64,000 nt of DNA from Erythrocercus mccallii (Eukaryota; Chordata; Aves; Passeriformes; Dicruridae). The first letter of the stretch is position 1. Every line of letters begins with the position of its first letter. Shown in pieces: positions 58,801 to 64,000 of this stretch. The translations under genes and the position numbers were made by a program. The notes beneath the pieces are model-generated. The model ran no database searches. It was given only the letters and a program-made list of their open reading frames with translations, and was not told where the DNA came from. Location: assembly GCA_013397435.1 (NCBI GenBank), contig VZRG01003006.1, positions 9,263 to 73,262 of the forward strand, in the 5' to 3' direction.

Positions 58801-59552
58801 ACTCATGGGTTTCACCTGTTGGCACAGACTGGCTGGAATGAAGACAAGCAGTGGAAAAAAGTCTTGTCTCCCTCTTCCTGCTTTTTGGCATACGGCCAAT
58901 GTAAACAATACTTTTAAGGGACTAAAGAGGTTGTGTTTCCAGCAGCAAAGGAGTGCTTGGTGGAGGTGTTTGGTGCCTTTTGCCTAACATTCATTATGTT
59001 ACACTACAGTCAGTAGCTACATAAGAAGTGCTCCTGTGCCTGCAAATACTACCAATTATTTGTATGTTAATTGTAATCTCTCTGATGTACTTATCTGGTT
59101 TGCATTACATGTCTAAGTCATTAGTATTTTATATAATAATATTATTTATGTGTTTTTATTGTAATACCATATAGCATTATACCACTATCATTTCATAATA
59201 GGCAGTAGATTACTACAGTTGTATATATCACTTTCTACCATGTGAAAAGTCAATTTCAGTACACCTTTTGTGTACTGGTGTTATTCTAAAGTAGTAATGT
59301 TAATCATAACTTGTTAATGACCAGTGGCCAGTAGTTAAGCATTATAGATTATGACAGGGCAGCATTGACAGAAATGCTGTGCTTTACTGTGAAGCAGAAA
59401 AACTCAAAGGTTTGAACTCCCTTGCTGGTCTTACATCCTGTACACTTTAGACAATAGTCAATAATAATGAATATTTTCTCCTCCAGGGCAAAGGAATATG
59501 AGAGCTTGATGGAAGCAAAAAATGCTGTGTCTGATTCCCCATTTAAAGCCAA
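1833..59552 (+). CDS. SCAPER: SCAPER, 5' part of the gene (21 coding exons, residues 1-905)
   Basis: This is the spliced coding region of S-phase cyclin A-associated protein in the ER. Joining exons 2-22 gives 2,717 nt that read open throughout and follow the vertebrate SCAPER protein from its Met-Met start. Family knowledge: the protein binds cyclin A/CDK2, associates with the ER, and works with TTC5 and CCR4-NOT in autoregulated tubulin mRNA decay. Human mutations cause intellectual disability with retinitis pigmentosa. Visible parts are an N-terminal SCAPER domain (about 95-162), Ser-Pro CDK sites (S86, S177, S535), a KEN motif (300-302), a long charged helix (about 419-780), a C2H2 finger (796-818) and a Lys-rich tail. 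The human protein is about 1,400 residues, so roughly the last third is missing because the window ends, not because the gene is broken. The identification rests on recalled family sequence, not on a search. Confidence 0.96.
1839..4204 (+). other. SCAPER: SCAPER intron 2
   Basis: AT-rich intron with GTAAGG donor and TTTTCAG acceptor. No RNA gene, repeat or second gene is recognisable. The last 69 bases are open in frame with exon 3 from an ATG at 4136, so a transcript starting here could initiate in frame. There is no other support for that. Confidence 0.85.
4205..4322 (+). CDS. SCAPER: SCAPER exon 3 (residues 3-41)
   Basis: 118 bases starting in phase 0 with ASFQRSNSHDKV, the hallmark N-terminus of SCAPER, and ending in a split Gly codon before a GTATGT donor. 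It encodes the conserved segment with VAEEGRTARNLIAW. Only a few residues seem to differ from human (for example K for R in the KI/RI pair and ENKED for ESKDD, from memory). Confidence 0.96.
4323..10314 (+). other. SCAPER: SCAPER intron 3
   Basis: About 6 kb of mostly AT-rich sequence. The only repeat I recognise is a sense CR1 tail at about 5468-5627 (listed separately). Several short open frames occur at a chance level. Confidence 0.85.
5468..5627 (+). mobile_element. CR1 LINE 3'-end fragment, sense
   Basis: The stretch reads like the 3' end of avian CR1: GAACC-AGTTGCCTGG, then CTTGGAGATGCACAGAACC, TCTGGACATGGCTCTGGGCA, and finally GGCTCCTTCCAACCTCAGC followed by GTGATTCTG. The order of these blocks matches the conserved CR1 tail. 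A piece between the CTGGGCAGCCTGG and ATCTCTAGAGG blocks seems to have been lost. It is 5'-truncated and old, judging by its divergence. Confidence 0.85.
10315..10385 (+). CDS. SCAPER: SCAPER exon 4 (residues 42-65)
   Basis: 71 bases between a CACAG acceptor and GTATCT donor. It completes the split Gly and encodes a basic segment ending QGTHKAAKQ. It corresponds to the human segment ending QGTHKTTKQ (from memory). Phase is preserved at both ends. Confidence 0.93.
10386..14003 (+). other. SCAPER: SCAPER intron 4
   Basis: 3.6 kb of AT-rich intron. A GC-richer patch at about 11130-11330 carries overlapping short open frames without recognisable similarity. No repeat family or RNA gene was recognised. 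Confidence 0.85.
14004..14201 (+). CDS. SCAPER: SCAPER exon 5 (residues 66-131)
   Basis: 198 bases, phase 0 at both ends, donor GTAATG. It carries the CDK-type site S86-P-T-K within FDKSPTKTR. It then starts the highly conserved SCAPER N-terminal domain with VDLRARYWAFLFDNLRRAVD and ends VTCESDQSVVECK. The first dozen residues (NTTLDCKLTAAG) are the less conserved part. The domain is likely helical and continues into exon 6. Confidence 0.97.
16900..16927. repeat. TATG/TGTA microsatellite
   Basis: Short run of alternating TATG, TGTA and TATA units in intron 5. It is impure and short. Confidence 0.7.
18011..18030. repeat. (TG)n microsatellite
   Basis: About nine uninterrupted TG units in intron 5, likely polymorphic in length. 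Confidence 0.9.
19310..19512. promoter_or_regulatory. CpG islet with CCAAT/ATTGG dyads in intron 5 (candidate promoter or enhancer)
   Basis: Lines covering 19321-19490 hold about 17 CpGs, against almost none in the flanking kilobases. At its right edge, CCAATCG (19463-19469) and CGATTGG (19483-19489) form a perfect 7-bp inverted repeat around a 13-bp centre. A second ATTGG lies at 19497-19501. Next to it, AGCTAA (19492-19497) and TTAGCT (19507-19512) form another inverted repeat containing TAATTGG. A good donor, GTGAGT, follows at 19631. This looks like an NF-Y-type promoter or a conserved regulatory element. Function is inferred only. Confidence 0.5.
21918..22018 (+). CDS. SCAPER: SCAPER exon 6 (residues 132-164)
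   Basis: 101 bases, acceptor TTTTCAG, donor GTAATT. It encodes the second half of the N-terminal domain (EVLMMLDNYVRDFKALIDWI, then QLQEKLEKADAQS) and ends with two bases of an Arg codon. It is nearly identical to human as remembered (KTDAQS there). Confidence 0.96.
22019..22463 (+). other. SCAPER: SCAPER intron 6
   Basis: Short 445-base AT-rich intron. Nothing else is seen in it. Confidence 0.9.
22464..22580 (+). CDS. SCAPER: SCAPER exon 7 (residues 165-203)
   Basis: 117 bases, acceptor TTTGCAG, donor GTATGA. It encodes RPTSLAWEVKKMSPGRHVIP and SPSTDRISVTSNARRSLNF, with a full CDK consensus at S177-P-G-R. It ends with two bases of a Gly codon. Confidence 0.96.
22581..24455 (+). other. SCAPER: SCAPER intron 7
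   Basis: 1.9 kb AT-rich intron ending TTTAG. Overlapping open frames at about 23034-23480 on both strands have no recognisable product. Confidence 0.85.
24456..24616 (+). CDS. SCAPER: SCAPER exon 8 (residues 204-257)
   Basis: 161 bases. The core RLAPSGVSWADKVKANH matches the human RLAPTGVSWADKVNAHH (from memory), followed by a variable Ala/Thr-rich part and QKSLRKN. Only by ending at 24616, before GCAAGT, does the frame join correctly to exon 9 as N-D-R-K-D. This makes intron 8 a GC-AG intron. Confidence 0.93.
24617..30610 (+). other. SCAPER: SCAPER intron 8 (GC-AG type)
   Basis: 6 kb intron starting GCAAGT and ending CACGTAG, so it is a U2-type intron of the minority GC-AG class. Content is AT-rich with a GC-richer patch at about 26300-26520. 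A 164-codon minus-strand open frame at 26943-27437 has no recognisable similarity. No repeat family was firmly recognised. Confidence 0.85.
30611..30873 (+). CDS. SCAPER: SCAPER exon 9 (residues 258-345)
   Basis: 263 bases, donor GTCAGT. It begins DRKDAEGWETVQRGRPVRSR, which is strongly conserved, and contains DSDKENV with a KEN motif at residues 300-302. From there it runs into a poorly conserved Ser/Glu-rich linker ending SEGPLTERTQ. Length and order fit the human exon as remembered, but much of the second half differs. Confidence 0.94.
30874..31290 (+). other. SCAPER: SCAPER intron 9
   Basis: 417-base AT-rich intron, donor GTCAGT, acceptor TGTTAG. Nothing else is seen. Confidence 0.88.
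31291..31509 (+). CDS. SCAPER: SCAPER exon 10 (residues 346-418)
   Basis: 219 bases, phase 0 at both ends, donor GTGAGT. Most of it is a divergent low-complexity Ser/Thr/Glu/Pro linker (for example PAPETPPVLSSNDCSSKSLQ). It is anchored at the end by the conserved EMDPSDISN. Likely disordered. Phase 0 at both ends means it could be skipped without a frameshift. Confidence 0.92.
31510..33222 (+). other. SCAPER: SCAPER intron 10
   Basis: 1.7 kb intron containing a near-perfect GT-rich duplication (32146-32372, listed separately). The rest is ordinary AT-rich intron, ending in a pyrimidine-rich tract and CCAG. Confidence 0.88.
32146..32372. repeat. Tandem duplication, period 124 bp, GGTTTT-rich
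   Basis: Bases 32146-32248 recur at 32270-32372 with no mismatch that I can find (103 bp each). The 21-bp spacer is itself (TGGTT)n-like. Inside each copy is a run of GGTTTT and GGTTT units beside TTTTAGGGG. Identity over this length implies a recent event, or an assembly duplication. Confidence 0.93.
33223..33393 (+). CDS. SCAPER: SCAPER exon 11 (residues 419-475)
   Basis: 171 bases, phase 0 at both ends, acceptor TCCTCCAG, donor GTAAGT. It encodes SMAEVLAKKEELADRLVKAN, the acidic helix EEAIASAIAEEEQLTREIEA and EENNDINIETDNDSDFS. One substitution from human is noted from memory (V for E after RL). It starts the long charged coiled-coil-like region. Confidence 0.97.
33394..33859 (+). other. 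SCAPER: SCAPER intron 11
   Basis: 466-base intron, donor GTAAGT, acceptor TTTCAG. Nothing notable. Confidence 0.9.
33860..33935 (+). CDS. SCAPER: SCAPER exon 12 (residues 476-500)
   Basis: 76 bases encoding ANMGNGSISFCGLSMDWNDV then LADYE plus one base of an Ala codon; donor GTAAAT. Matches the human segment with minor changes. Confidence 0.95.
33936..34363 (+). other. SCAPER: SCAPER intron 12
   Basis: 428-base AT-rich intron ending CTGTACAG. Nothing notable. Confidence 0.9.
34364..34481 (+). CDS. SCAPER: SCAPER exon 13 (residues 501-539)
   Basis: 118 bases encoding ARESWRQSNSWGDRVEEEPA and RPPGHGIHMHEKLSSPSRK. It carries the CDK-type site S535-P-S-R-K and ends with two bases of an Arg codon. 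Phase forces the donor at 34482, which reads GTGCTG, a poor match to consensus beyond the GT. Composition is GC-richer than neighbouring exons. Confidence 0.94.
34482..34808 (+). other. SCAPER: SCAPER intron 13 (weak donor)
   Basis: 327-base intron, donor GTGCTG, acceptor TTAAAAG. If retained, translation would continue for about 48 codons to a stop at 34623-34625. Confidence 0.88.
34809..34920 (+). CDS. SCAPER: SCAPER exon 14 (residues 540-577)
   Basis: 112 bases encoding TIAESKKKHEEKQMKAQQLR and EKLREEKTLKLQKLMER; donor GTAAGC. Strongly charged helix, nearly identical to human (M for L near the end, from memory). Confidence 0.97.
34921..35358 (+). other. SCAPER: SCAPER intron 14
   Basis: 438-base intron, donor GTAAGC, acceptor GTGTAG. 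Nothing notable. Confidence 0.9.
35359..35499 (+). CDS. SCAPER: SCAPER exon 15 (residues 578-624)
   Basis: 141 bases, phase 0 at both ends, donor GTAAGT. It encodes EKDVRKWKEELLDQRRRMME and EKLLHAEFKREVQLQAIVKK then AQEEEAK, identical to the human segment as I recall it. Part of the long charged helix. Confidence 0.98.
35500..37790 (+). other. SCAPER: SCAPER intron 15
   Basis: 2.3 kb intron holding an antisense ERVL-type solo LTR (36110-36553, listed separately). The remainder is AT-rich without recognisable features. Acceptor TTTTCAG. Confidence 0.88.
36110..36553 (-). mobile_element. Solo LTR of an avian ERVL-type endogenous retrovirus, antisense
   Basis: Read on the minus strand it starts TGCTGGTTTTGGCTGGG and continues with a TTAACTCT and GTAGTAGCTAGT block. 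It then has an AAAGGGATATCTAAGACC block, a polyadenylation-type TTATTAAAATG, ATCAACCCATGAGATTTCTT, and ends GGCGGGGGTTAAACCA. This block order is that of a common avian ERVL LTR family. The ends are TG...CA. No internal viral genes are present, so it is a solo LTR left by recombination between LTRs. Exact target-site duplication was not clear (TTTAA left, TAAAA right). Short open frames inside it are not genes. Confidence 0.85.
37791..37946 (+). CDS. SCAPER: SCAPER exon 16 (residues 625-676)
   Basis: 156 bases, phase 0 at both ends, donor GTACGG. It encodes VNEIAFINTLEAQNKRHDVL, NKLKEYEQRLNELQEERQRR and QEEKQARDEAVQ. A single change from human is noted (N for S after VL). Continuous charged helix. 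Confidence 0.98.
37947..38088 (+). other. SCAPER: SCAPER intron 16
   Basis: Very short, 142 bases. Donor GTACGG, acceptor GGGTAG. Confidence 0.93.
38089..38231 (+). CDS. SCAPER: SCAPER exon 17 (residues 677-723)
   Basis: 143 bases, donor GTAACT. It encodes ERKRALEAERQARVEELLMK and RKEQEARIEQQRQEKEKARE then DAARERA, plus two bases of an Arg codon. Extremely Glu/Arg/Lys-rich helix, identical to human as remembered. Confidence 0.98.
38441..38457. repeat. (CATA)n microsatellite
   Basis: Four clean TACA units plus nearby diverged copies (from 38427) in intron 17. Confidence 0.8.
39703..39740. repeat. Interrupted poly-T tract
   Basis: Runs of T broken by single C residues. No adjacent retrotransposon body is recognised. 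Confidence 0.8.
41617..41698 (+). CDS. SCAPER: SCAPER exon 18 (residues 724-751)
   Basis: 82 bases, donor GTATAA. It encodes RDREERLAALTAAQQEAMEE then LQKKIQLK. Charged helix, matching human exactly as recalled. Confidence 0.97.
41699..41806 (+). other. SCAPER: SCAPER intron 18
   Basis: Only 108 bases, the shortest intron in the window and near the lower limit for vertebrate introns. Donor GTATAA is weak-to-moderate; acceptor ATTCAG. Confidence 0.93.
41807..41959 (+). CDS. SCAPER: SCAPER exon 19 (residues 752-802, first half of zinc finger)
   Basis: 153 bases, phase 0 at both ends, donor GTGAGT. It encodes the end of the charged helix (HDESIRRHMEQIEQRKEKAA), a linker SSGRHANTDYAPKLTPYERK, and then KQCSLCNVT with zinc-ligand cysteines C796 and C799. 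The His ligands are in exon 20. Confidence 0.97.
41960..43092 (+). other. SCAPER: SCAPER intron 19
   Basis: 1.1 kb intron that splits the zinc finger, donor GTGAGT, acceptor TTACAG. Overlapping open frames at 42309-42719 are without recognisable similarity. Confidence 0.88.
43093..43200 (+). CDS. SCAPER: SCAPER exon 20 (residues 803-838, second half of zinc finger)
   Basis: 108 bases, phase 0 at both ends, donor GTAAGT. It encodes ISSEVYLFSHIKGKKHQQAV and RENSSIQGRELSDEEV, supplying H812 and H818. The finger is C-x2-C-x12-H-x5-H, the long-spaced C2H2 type found in matrin/U1-like RNA-associated fingers. Confidence 0.97.
43630..43683. repeat. Short tandem repeat, TTGGAAGTA units
   Basis: Several imperfect TTGGAAGTATT units, flanked on both sides by a GTATTAATATT direct repeat (43637 and 43671 areas). 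Confidence 0.75.
44329..44370. repeat. Two tandem copies of a 21-bp unit
   Basis: ACTGGTTTCTTAGTTTCTTTT is followed directly by the same unit with one T-to-C change. Pyrimidine-rich. Confidence 0.85.
48217..48364. repeat. 74-bp tandem duplication
   Basis: Bases 48217-48290 are repeated at 48291-48364 with two mismatches that I can see (72 of 74 identical). Each copy contains ACACAATTAATAG, a T-tract and the near-palindromic CATGCATATGTATG. The array ends directly against the tail of the antisense CR1 element. Confidence 0.92.
48366..48550 (-). mobile_element. CR1 LINE 3'-end fragment, antisense
   Basis: Plus-strand order is TTCATAGAGTCAGACTG, then GGGTGGCAGGGGTCTTAGAG, CTCCTCCAGTGCCACCCCTG, and CCATGGCCAGGGACACCTTC followed by CACTG. 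This is the reverse complement of the conserved CR1 3' end (tail at the left). Certain to about 48490; the inner boundary near 48550 is approximate. No reverse-transcriptase portion is present. Confidence 0.85.
56235..56371 (+). CDS. SCAPER: SCAPER exon 21 (residues 839-883)
   Basis: 137 bases, acceptor TCTGCAG, donor GTAGTA. It encodes EHLSLKKYIVDIVIESSVPV and EPLKDGEEKQKIKKKAKKLK then ARMNS, plus two bases of an Arg codon. The Lys-rich run (868-880) could be a nucleic-acid or localisation signal. Similar to human with several conservative changes. Confidence 0.96.
56372..59486 (+). other. SCAPER: SCAPER intron 21
   Basis: 3.1 kb AT-rich intron, acceptor CTCCAG. It contains a small TTTCTGAC/GTTCTGAC repeat near 57205-57245. 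No gene is recognised; the 119-codon minus-strand frame at 58231-58590 looks like chance. Confidence 0.85.
59487..59552 (+). CDS. SCAPER: SCAPER exon 22 (residues 884-905, last exon in window)
   Basis: 66 bases, donor GTAAGC. It encodes RAKEYESLMEAKNAVSDSPF then KA, ending with AA of a Lys codon. It matches the human RAKEYESLMETKN...SDSP segment, with the NAV/SGS stretch differing. The next human segment (LQRLAKDLLKQ) is not found in the remaining 4.4 kb, so the gene continues past the window. Confidence 0.95.
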
Positions 59553-62500
59553 GTAAGCATTTATCTCTATATATTTTAGACATATGCTTTTTTCCCTTGT
59601 CTGTCACAGAAATGCCCCTGAAATTTCTGGTGGCATACGTGTGGAAGATTTCCCCTCTGTATGGGGCATGTTGCCATCCTGAGTTACAGATCAGTCTTTA
59701 ATACAAAAGGTCAGACTTCAATAAATGCAGGTTTTTTCTGAAGACACCATATATCTTAACCTGTGTAAGTTGCAGTAGTAAAGAGAACATATACTTACCT
59801 TTTTCTTACCTGGAAACAAGAGGGTTCCAGTCTTGTACCTTAAGATTGAGAGTTGAAAATTCAGCACTGGAATTCTGGGATTGGAAATCTTATGTTTGAC
59901 TTCCATTTGGTCAGAAACAAAGGTTCTTGTGGTGGAAATACAGATGTTTTAATGCACAGGTATCTTAGGCTGACACTGAGCTTTTTAAAGAATAGACCTT
60001 TTTATTGTCAAGGATAAGGCACAGATGAAAACAGCTGGATGGAAAGATTAAAACAAGATCTGTGATCACTGACAAATTCCTTCCGCTTAGTTTGAAAGTG
60101 AAAATTGCTCAGCTTTTCTTTTGTGATTCCACTGAAACCAGTTGGGAAAAAATGCAAAATATCTAGATTTCCAAACTTACTTTGATAAGGTCTATTACCT
60201 AAGATTTTAAAAGAAACTATACAGCTGTAGTTTAAGAGGAAAACAGTTAAGAAATTGAAAAGAAGTGGAGTTTCATCAGACCTTGGCAGAACAGGGAATT
60301 TACCAAGGGTTCTGCAGCTCTGTGATGGTCAGCATGTTCTCAAAAGACTTGGAAAAAGAGGCCCAGCAGTGAGGGGGCAGTGTGATGTTCATGCAAAGAT
60401 TCAGGACAGTAGGGACGAGAACTGGTGCTGAATGAAAACTTTGAAGAGAGTGAGTGAGCAGGCAGTAAAATGGCAGGTGAAATCCAACGTATATTGAGTG
60501 CTACCCAATGGAGGGGGAAGAGAGAACTCAACTATATCTTCACATAAAAAGTGTGAGTCTTGCATTTGGAGGTGGGATAGGTAGTTCCTGGAATATATCA
60601 GCTCAGTACTCAGCAGCTCATAAAAATCCTTCTTTAAAATTACTTAGAAACAAGTGAAAACAGAACAAAGAATGTCATCAAGTACAAATATCTGGGTCAT
60701 TTACATCTTTTGAATAGGATGTGAAGTTCTAGTTCTTTGTCTCGGAACAGATAAGCTACAATTGCTAAAGGTTCAGAGATATCAGAAAGGGCAATAGGAT
60801 TTTAGGTATATCTTATGTATTAGGAAATAAGTAAATTAGTGCTACCCCTGGAGGAAAATGTGATAAAGGGAAGACATTCTTATTGGGGTTATGTTATAGA
60901 GAGCTACAATGTCACAAATAGCATGGAAAAGATGGATGGTGATTGCTTGCTGTCCTTAGTTCCAGAATGAGGGAGCACAGGTTCTGGAGAAGCCAAACGC
61001 AGTGTTCTTCATGCAGCACGCAGGGAGATGTAGGGAACTCCCTGCCCGGATTCACACAGGTACTCGCTGACAGGTTACCCGCATTCCTGCAGCTCTGGGA
61101 AAGCACAGCCAGCCCAAGAGACTCCTAAGCCAAAAATGGGGAAACAAACAGATTAGTAAAGAGGATTATGCAGCCTGCCCTGTTCCTGGTGTTCCTGAGC
61201 CGTCCATTCCCAGTGGGCAGATGGTGTGTGTGCCTTGCTGATGCTTGGGCCTAGGGAGTCTGTAGCATCCATCAAGGGACTGTGGGGTCTCAAGAGCTGG
61301 AGTTAAAAACCCTCATCCTAAAATTGCAACAACTTTCCAGATTGGGGATATTTGTCTTCAGACTGAGGTAATAACCTGTACCAGATCCTGTATATTTTGT
61401 GGTTGTTTCCATCAGTCATAAACTGCTGAGGAAGGTGGCATTTTGTACAAGTTGCTGGTTGTTAAACAGTTCAGATCCTTGCAGTTAGACCTCCTCGATG
61501 TACATACAACTAGCCTGGATGCAAGTATCTTTTACATAGGCTTCTCAAAAGCTTGAAACTGCTGCTGAATCTTAGATGTATTTTAAAATAATAAAAATCC
61601 ATCACTGAGGTTTGACACAAGAAAATGACCCATCTCCAGCAGATGGCACACCTGCATAAACACATGGAAAGGAGCTGCCTTCATTTCTTGTTCATCAGCA
61701 CTTCCATTTGCAAGATTAATTTCATGGTATATTGAGATTTCTAGATTTGTAGCTTTTGTGTTTTGCTTTTCTTTGCTGCTAGAAAATAAAAAAATAGGTT
61801 CTAGTCATCAGAAAGTAAAAATGCATGTGTTTGACTCTGAAGATATTAATAAACTCTAGTGTCTCAGTGTTAAATTCTGAGATTATCAGTGATGTAACTT
61901 GGTCAGTTCTGTCCCAGTTGTAGCGTGAGAGAAACTCAGATTTTAAATTTTTTAAAAATGTTTTCAATTCTTTTGATTGATCCTGAATTTACAGATTTCA
62001 TTTCTCTTTATGTAATTAATTGCTCATTTGATTTCAGGCAGAATCTTCTGCTCCATCTGCTTTTTTAGTTTCTTCTTTTATTGCCTCCATTAGAGCCGTA
62101 CCCTTTTAGGTGTGAACTAGTGACGGCCGCTGTGTAGCTCACTTCTATCACAGATCTGGGAGGTCTCTTTGCAGTCTTCATGTAGAAACCTGGAGCTCTG
62201 TCAGCTGCTTACATCTAAATTTTTAAAACATAGTTTCAGGTACCACGGTTATTGTTATTTCCAAAATTACACAACTTTTTGCCTGCTGTGAGGGCTTAAA
62301 TATTTGTGAACTTCTTTGAAATCGAGGGGGTAGAAATGGGAGCTCAAGTCTGAACTGGCTTTTTAAGTAAAGGAGTGTCTGTGAGTCAACCAGAAGCCCA
62401 TTTATTTCTATTAAAATGTGTTTACTGTGCACAACACATATTACAAAATGGAAGAAGAATAGGGAAATATTATCTCTTTCTGTAAGAGAAAGGATAAGAA

Positions 62501-64000
62501 GGCAAGAAATTTTATGAGCCAAGCGTTTAAGCCCAGACTGTATCTGCTTACGTGGCACAACCTAGTCTTAATATAGAGAAAAATAGTAAGAAAATACAGA
62601 ACTAAGTACAGGATCCTACTTAACCAAGGCCAGCAGGGAGAGGACTCAGCACAAAGAAACAGACAGTAGTAGGTCTGAAGCATTATTACCTTGAGAAGCT
62701 GTGCAAGCAGTCAGAGGATTGGCTCTGCAACCCGAACGCCAAGTGCTGCACAGGGGTTCTGTGATGAGCTGCCCCTGTACCTGGCTGGGAGAGCAACTTG
62801 CTGCCAGCTGGGGGTCTGCACAGCGCTCAGGAAATGTGCACAGTTGCTGAGAAAAGTCCCATCACAGAACAAAGGTAAAAACCCAGCATGCTAAATGCAG
62901 TCTTTGGGTCAAAATAAATGTGAAGGCTTTTTGTCTTTCCCAAGGGAAGGTTTGATGTACTCAGGTTGGAGTGGAAGTATAGCAATGAACAGAAAATATA
63001 TTCTGACTTAGTGGGCTGTGGACCTTAAAAATGGAGAAGTTCCTTTTTAAATTCTATTTAAAATGAGACACAATTGGTAGGTTTATTTATTTGCTTAACA
63101 GAGACAATGTGCTTTAGAATGAAGTAAAGATATCTTTCTTTTATGCTTCCTCGCTTATGCCACATTTCTTTATCTACTCCTCTACTCCCAAACTGAGGGT
63201 GTCTTCACAAACAACCAGAACCATTTATGGAATGCAACTTCTTATCTGATTTTAGTTCTTAGTCACGTTGGCAGTTGTTAAAGAAGAAAGACAGAAACCA
63301 GAGTTAGTCTTTGGCAGGTAAAAAGCCTTTTTAGATCACCTTTAAGATTAGGCCACTTTAATATTATGAGACCACTGATTTCCTGATGCAGCTGATAGAC
63401 TGTTTCAGTGGCTCTTATTAGTTGAAGGTTTGCAGATTTATAAAACCCTTTGCACTAAGGAAGCACTGATCCAAGTGCTTTCTAAGCTCTACCCTGGTAC
63501 TACACTAATAGCAATAAGCAGACAGGTTTCATCCTGCTGTGATAGACAGTGTGGATCCCTTTTCAGTGCTCCAACACTGATTCCTGGCTGGGATTGTAAA
63601 TGGCTCTGAGGAGTTGTCTCTTAGAAATGACTTCTAAAAGATGGCTGGGACAGTTGCGTTTTTCAGTATCTGTTAAGAAAAAATTGTGCACATTAGTGGG
63701 AGGGGTGGGATAATTCCAGATGTTGCCTTGTTTGGTAGGTGTTTTGGTCTCTGAATTATTTAATGTGCCGAGAGGGACATTCAAGGAAAGGAGCTGTGGA
63801 CACTGTCACCTGGAGCAGCCAGGTGTTTGCTCCCTGCCTTTCTTAAGTGCATTTTTTGGTTGGTCCCTGGTGGCACTTAGGTAATTTTCTAAGTGCTGGT
63901 GGACTCTTGTTGGGTTTGTAGTATTAATTCATATTCTCTGGGAGCTGATCTGAGTAATTATTTAGTGTCCAGTGTACTAGGATAACATGGCAAAAGGTGT
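59553..64000 (+). other. SCAPER: SCAPER intron 22, running off the window
   Basis: At least 4.4 kb of intron. No exon, repeat family or RNA gene is recognised. The 61600-62130 part has E-box-like CAGATGG and CACCTG and a T-box-like AGGTGTGAA, too little on their own to call a regulatory element. Confidence 0.82.

Noticed and set aside
59553..64000. Search for SCAPER exon 23 (LQRLAKDLLKQ segment)
   Set aside because: No frame with a matching peptide behind an AG acceptor was found, so the exon must lie beyond the window.

Overview
The window is vertebrate nuclear DNA, most likely from a bird. It holds the 5' two thirds of one protein-coding gene, SCAPER (S-phase cyclin A-associated protein in the endoplasmic reticulum), on the + strand. 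The first 22 exons fit in under 60 kb, whereas the mammalian gene spans hundreds of kb. Interspersed repeats are sparse. Those I recognise are CR1-type LINE tails and a solo LTR of the avian ERVL type. No bacterial, plasmid or phage features are present.

Layout. 1-360 is a CpG-rich promoter and first exon containing an exact TISU/YY1 motif. Exon 2 (1763-1838) ends with the tandem ATG-ATG of the canonical start. Exons 3-22 follow up to 59552. I placed each by splice consensus, preserved reading phase and recall of the vertebrate SCAPER protein. The spliced coding sequence is 2,717 nt, giving 905 codons plus two bases, with no internal stop or frameshift. Exon 23 onward lies beyond the right edge. 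Residues are numbered from the first Met of the ATG-ATG pair.

Encoded protein. In order: a conserved N-terminal domain (about 95-162); a linker carrying CDK-consensus Ser-Pro sites and a KEN motif; a weakly conserved segment (about 280-408); a long Glu/Lys/Arg-rich helix (about 419-780); a C2H2 zinc finger (C796, C799, H812, H818); and a Lys-rich stretch (about 868-880). Known biology of the family includes cyclin A/CDK2 binding, ER association, and a more recent role in ribosome-linked tubulin mRNA decay with TTC5 and CCR4-NOT. Human loss-of-function causes intellectual disability with retinitis pigmentosa.

Introns make up over 95% of the window and hold no second gene that I can support. 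The points that stood out are: an open, in-frame path from the exon 1 TISU ATG into the SCAPER frame; a GC-AG intron 8; a poor donor at intron 13; a CpG islet with two adjacent dyads of CCAAT and AT-rich motifs in intron 5; a near-perfect 124-bp-period GT-rich duplication in intron 10; a 74-bp tandem duplication next to a CR1 tail in intron 20; and an antisense solo LTR in intron 15. I found no convincing new biological system. The strongest candidates for something undescribed are the TISU extension and the intron 5 islet.
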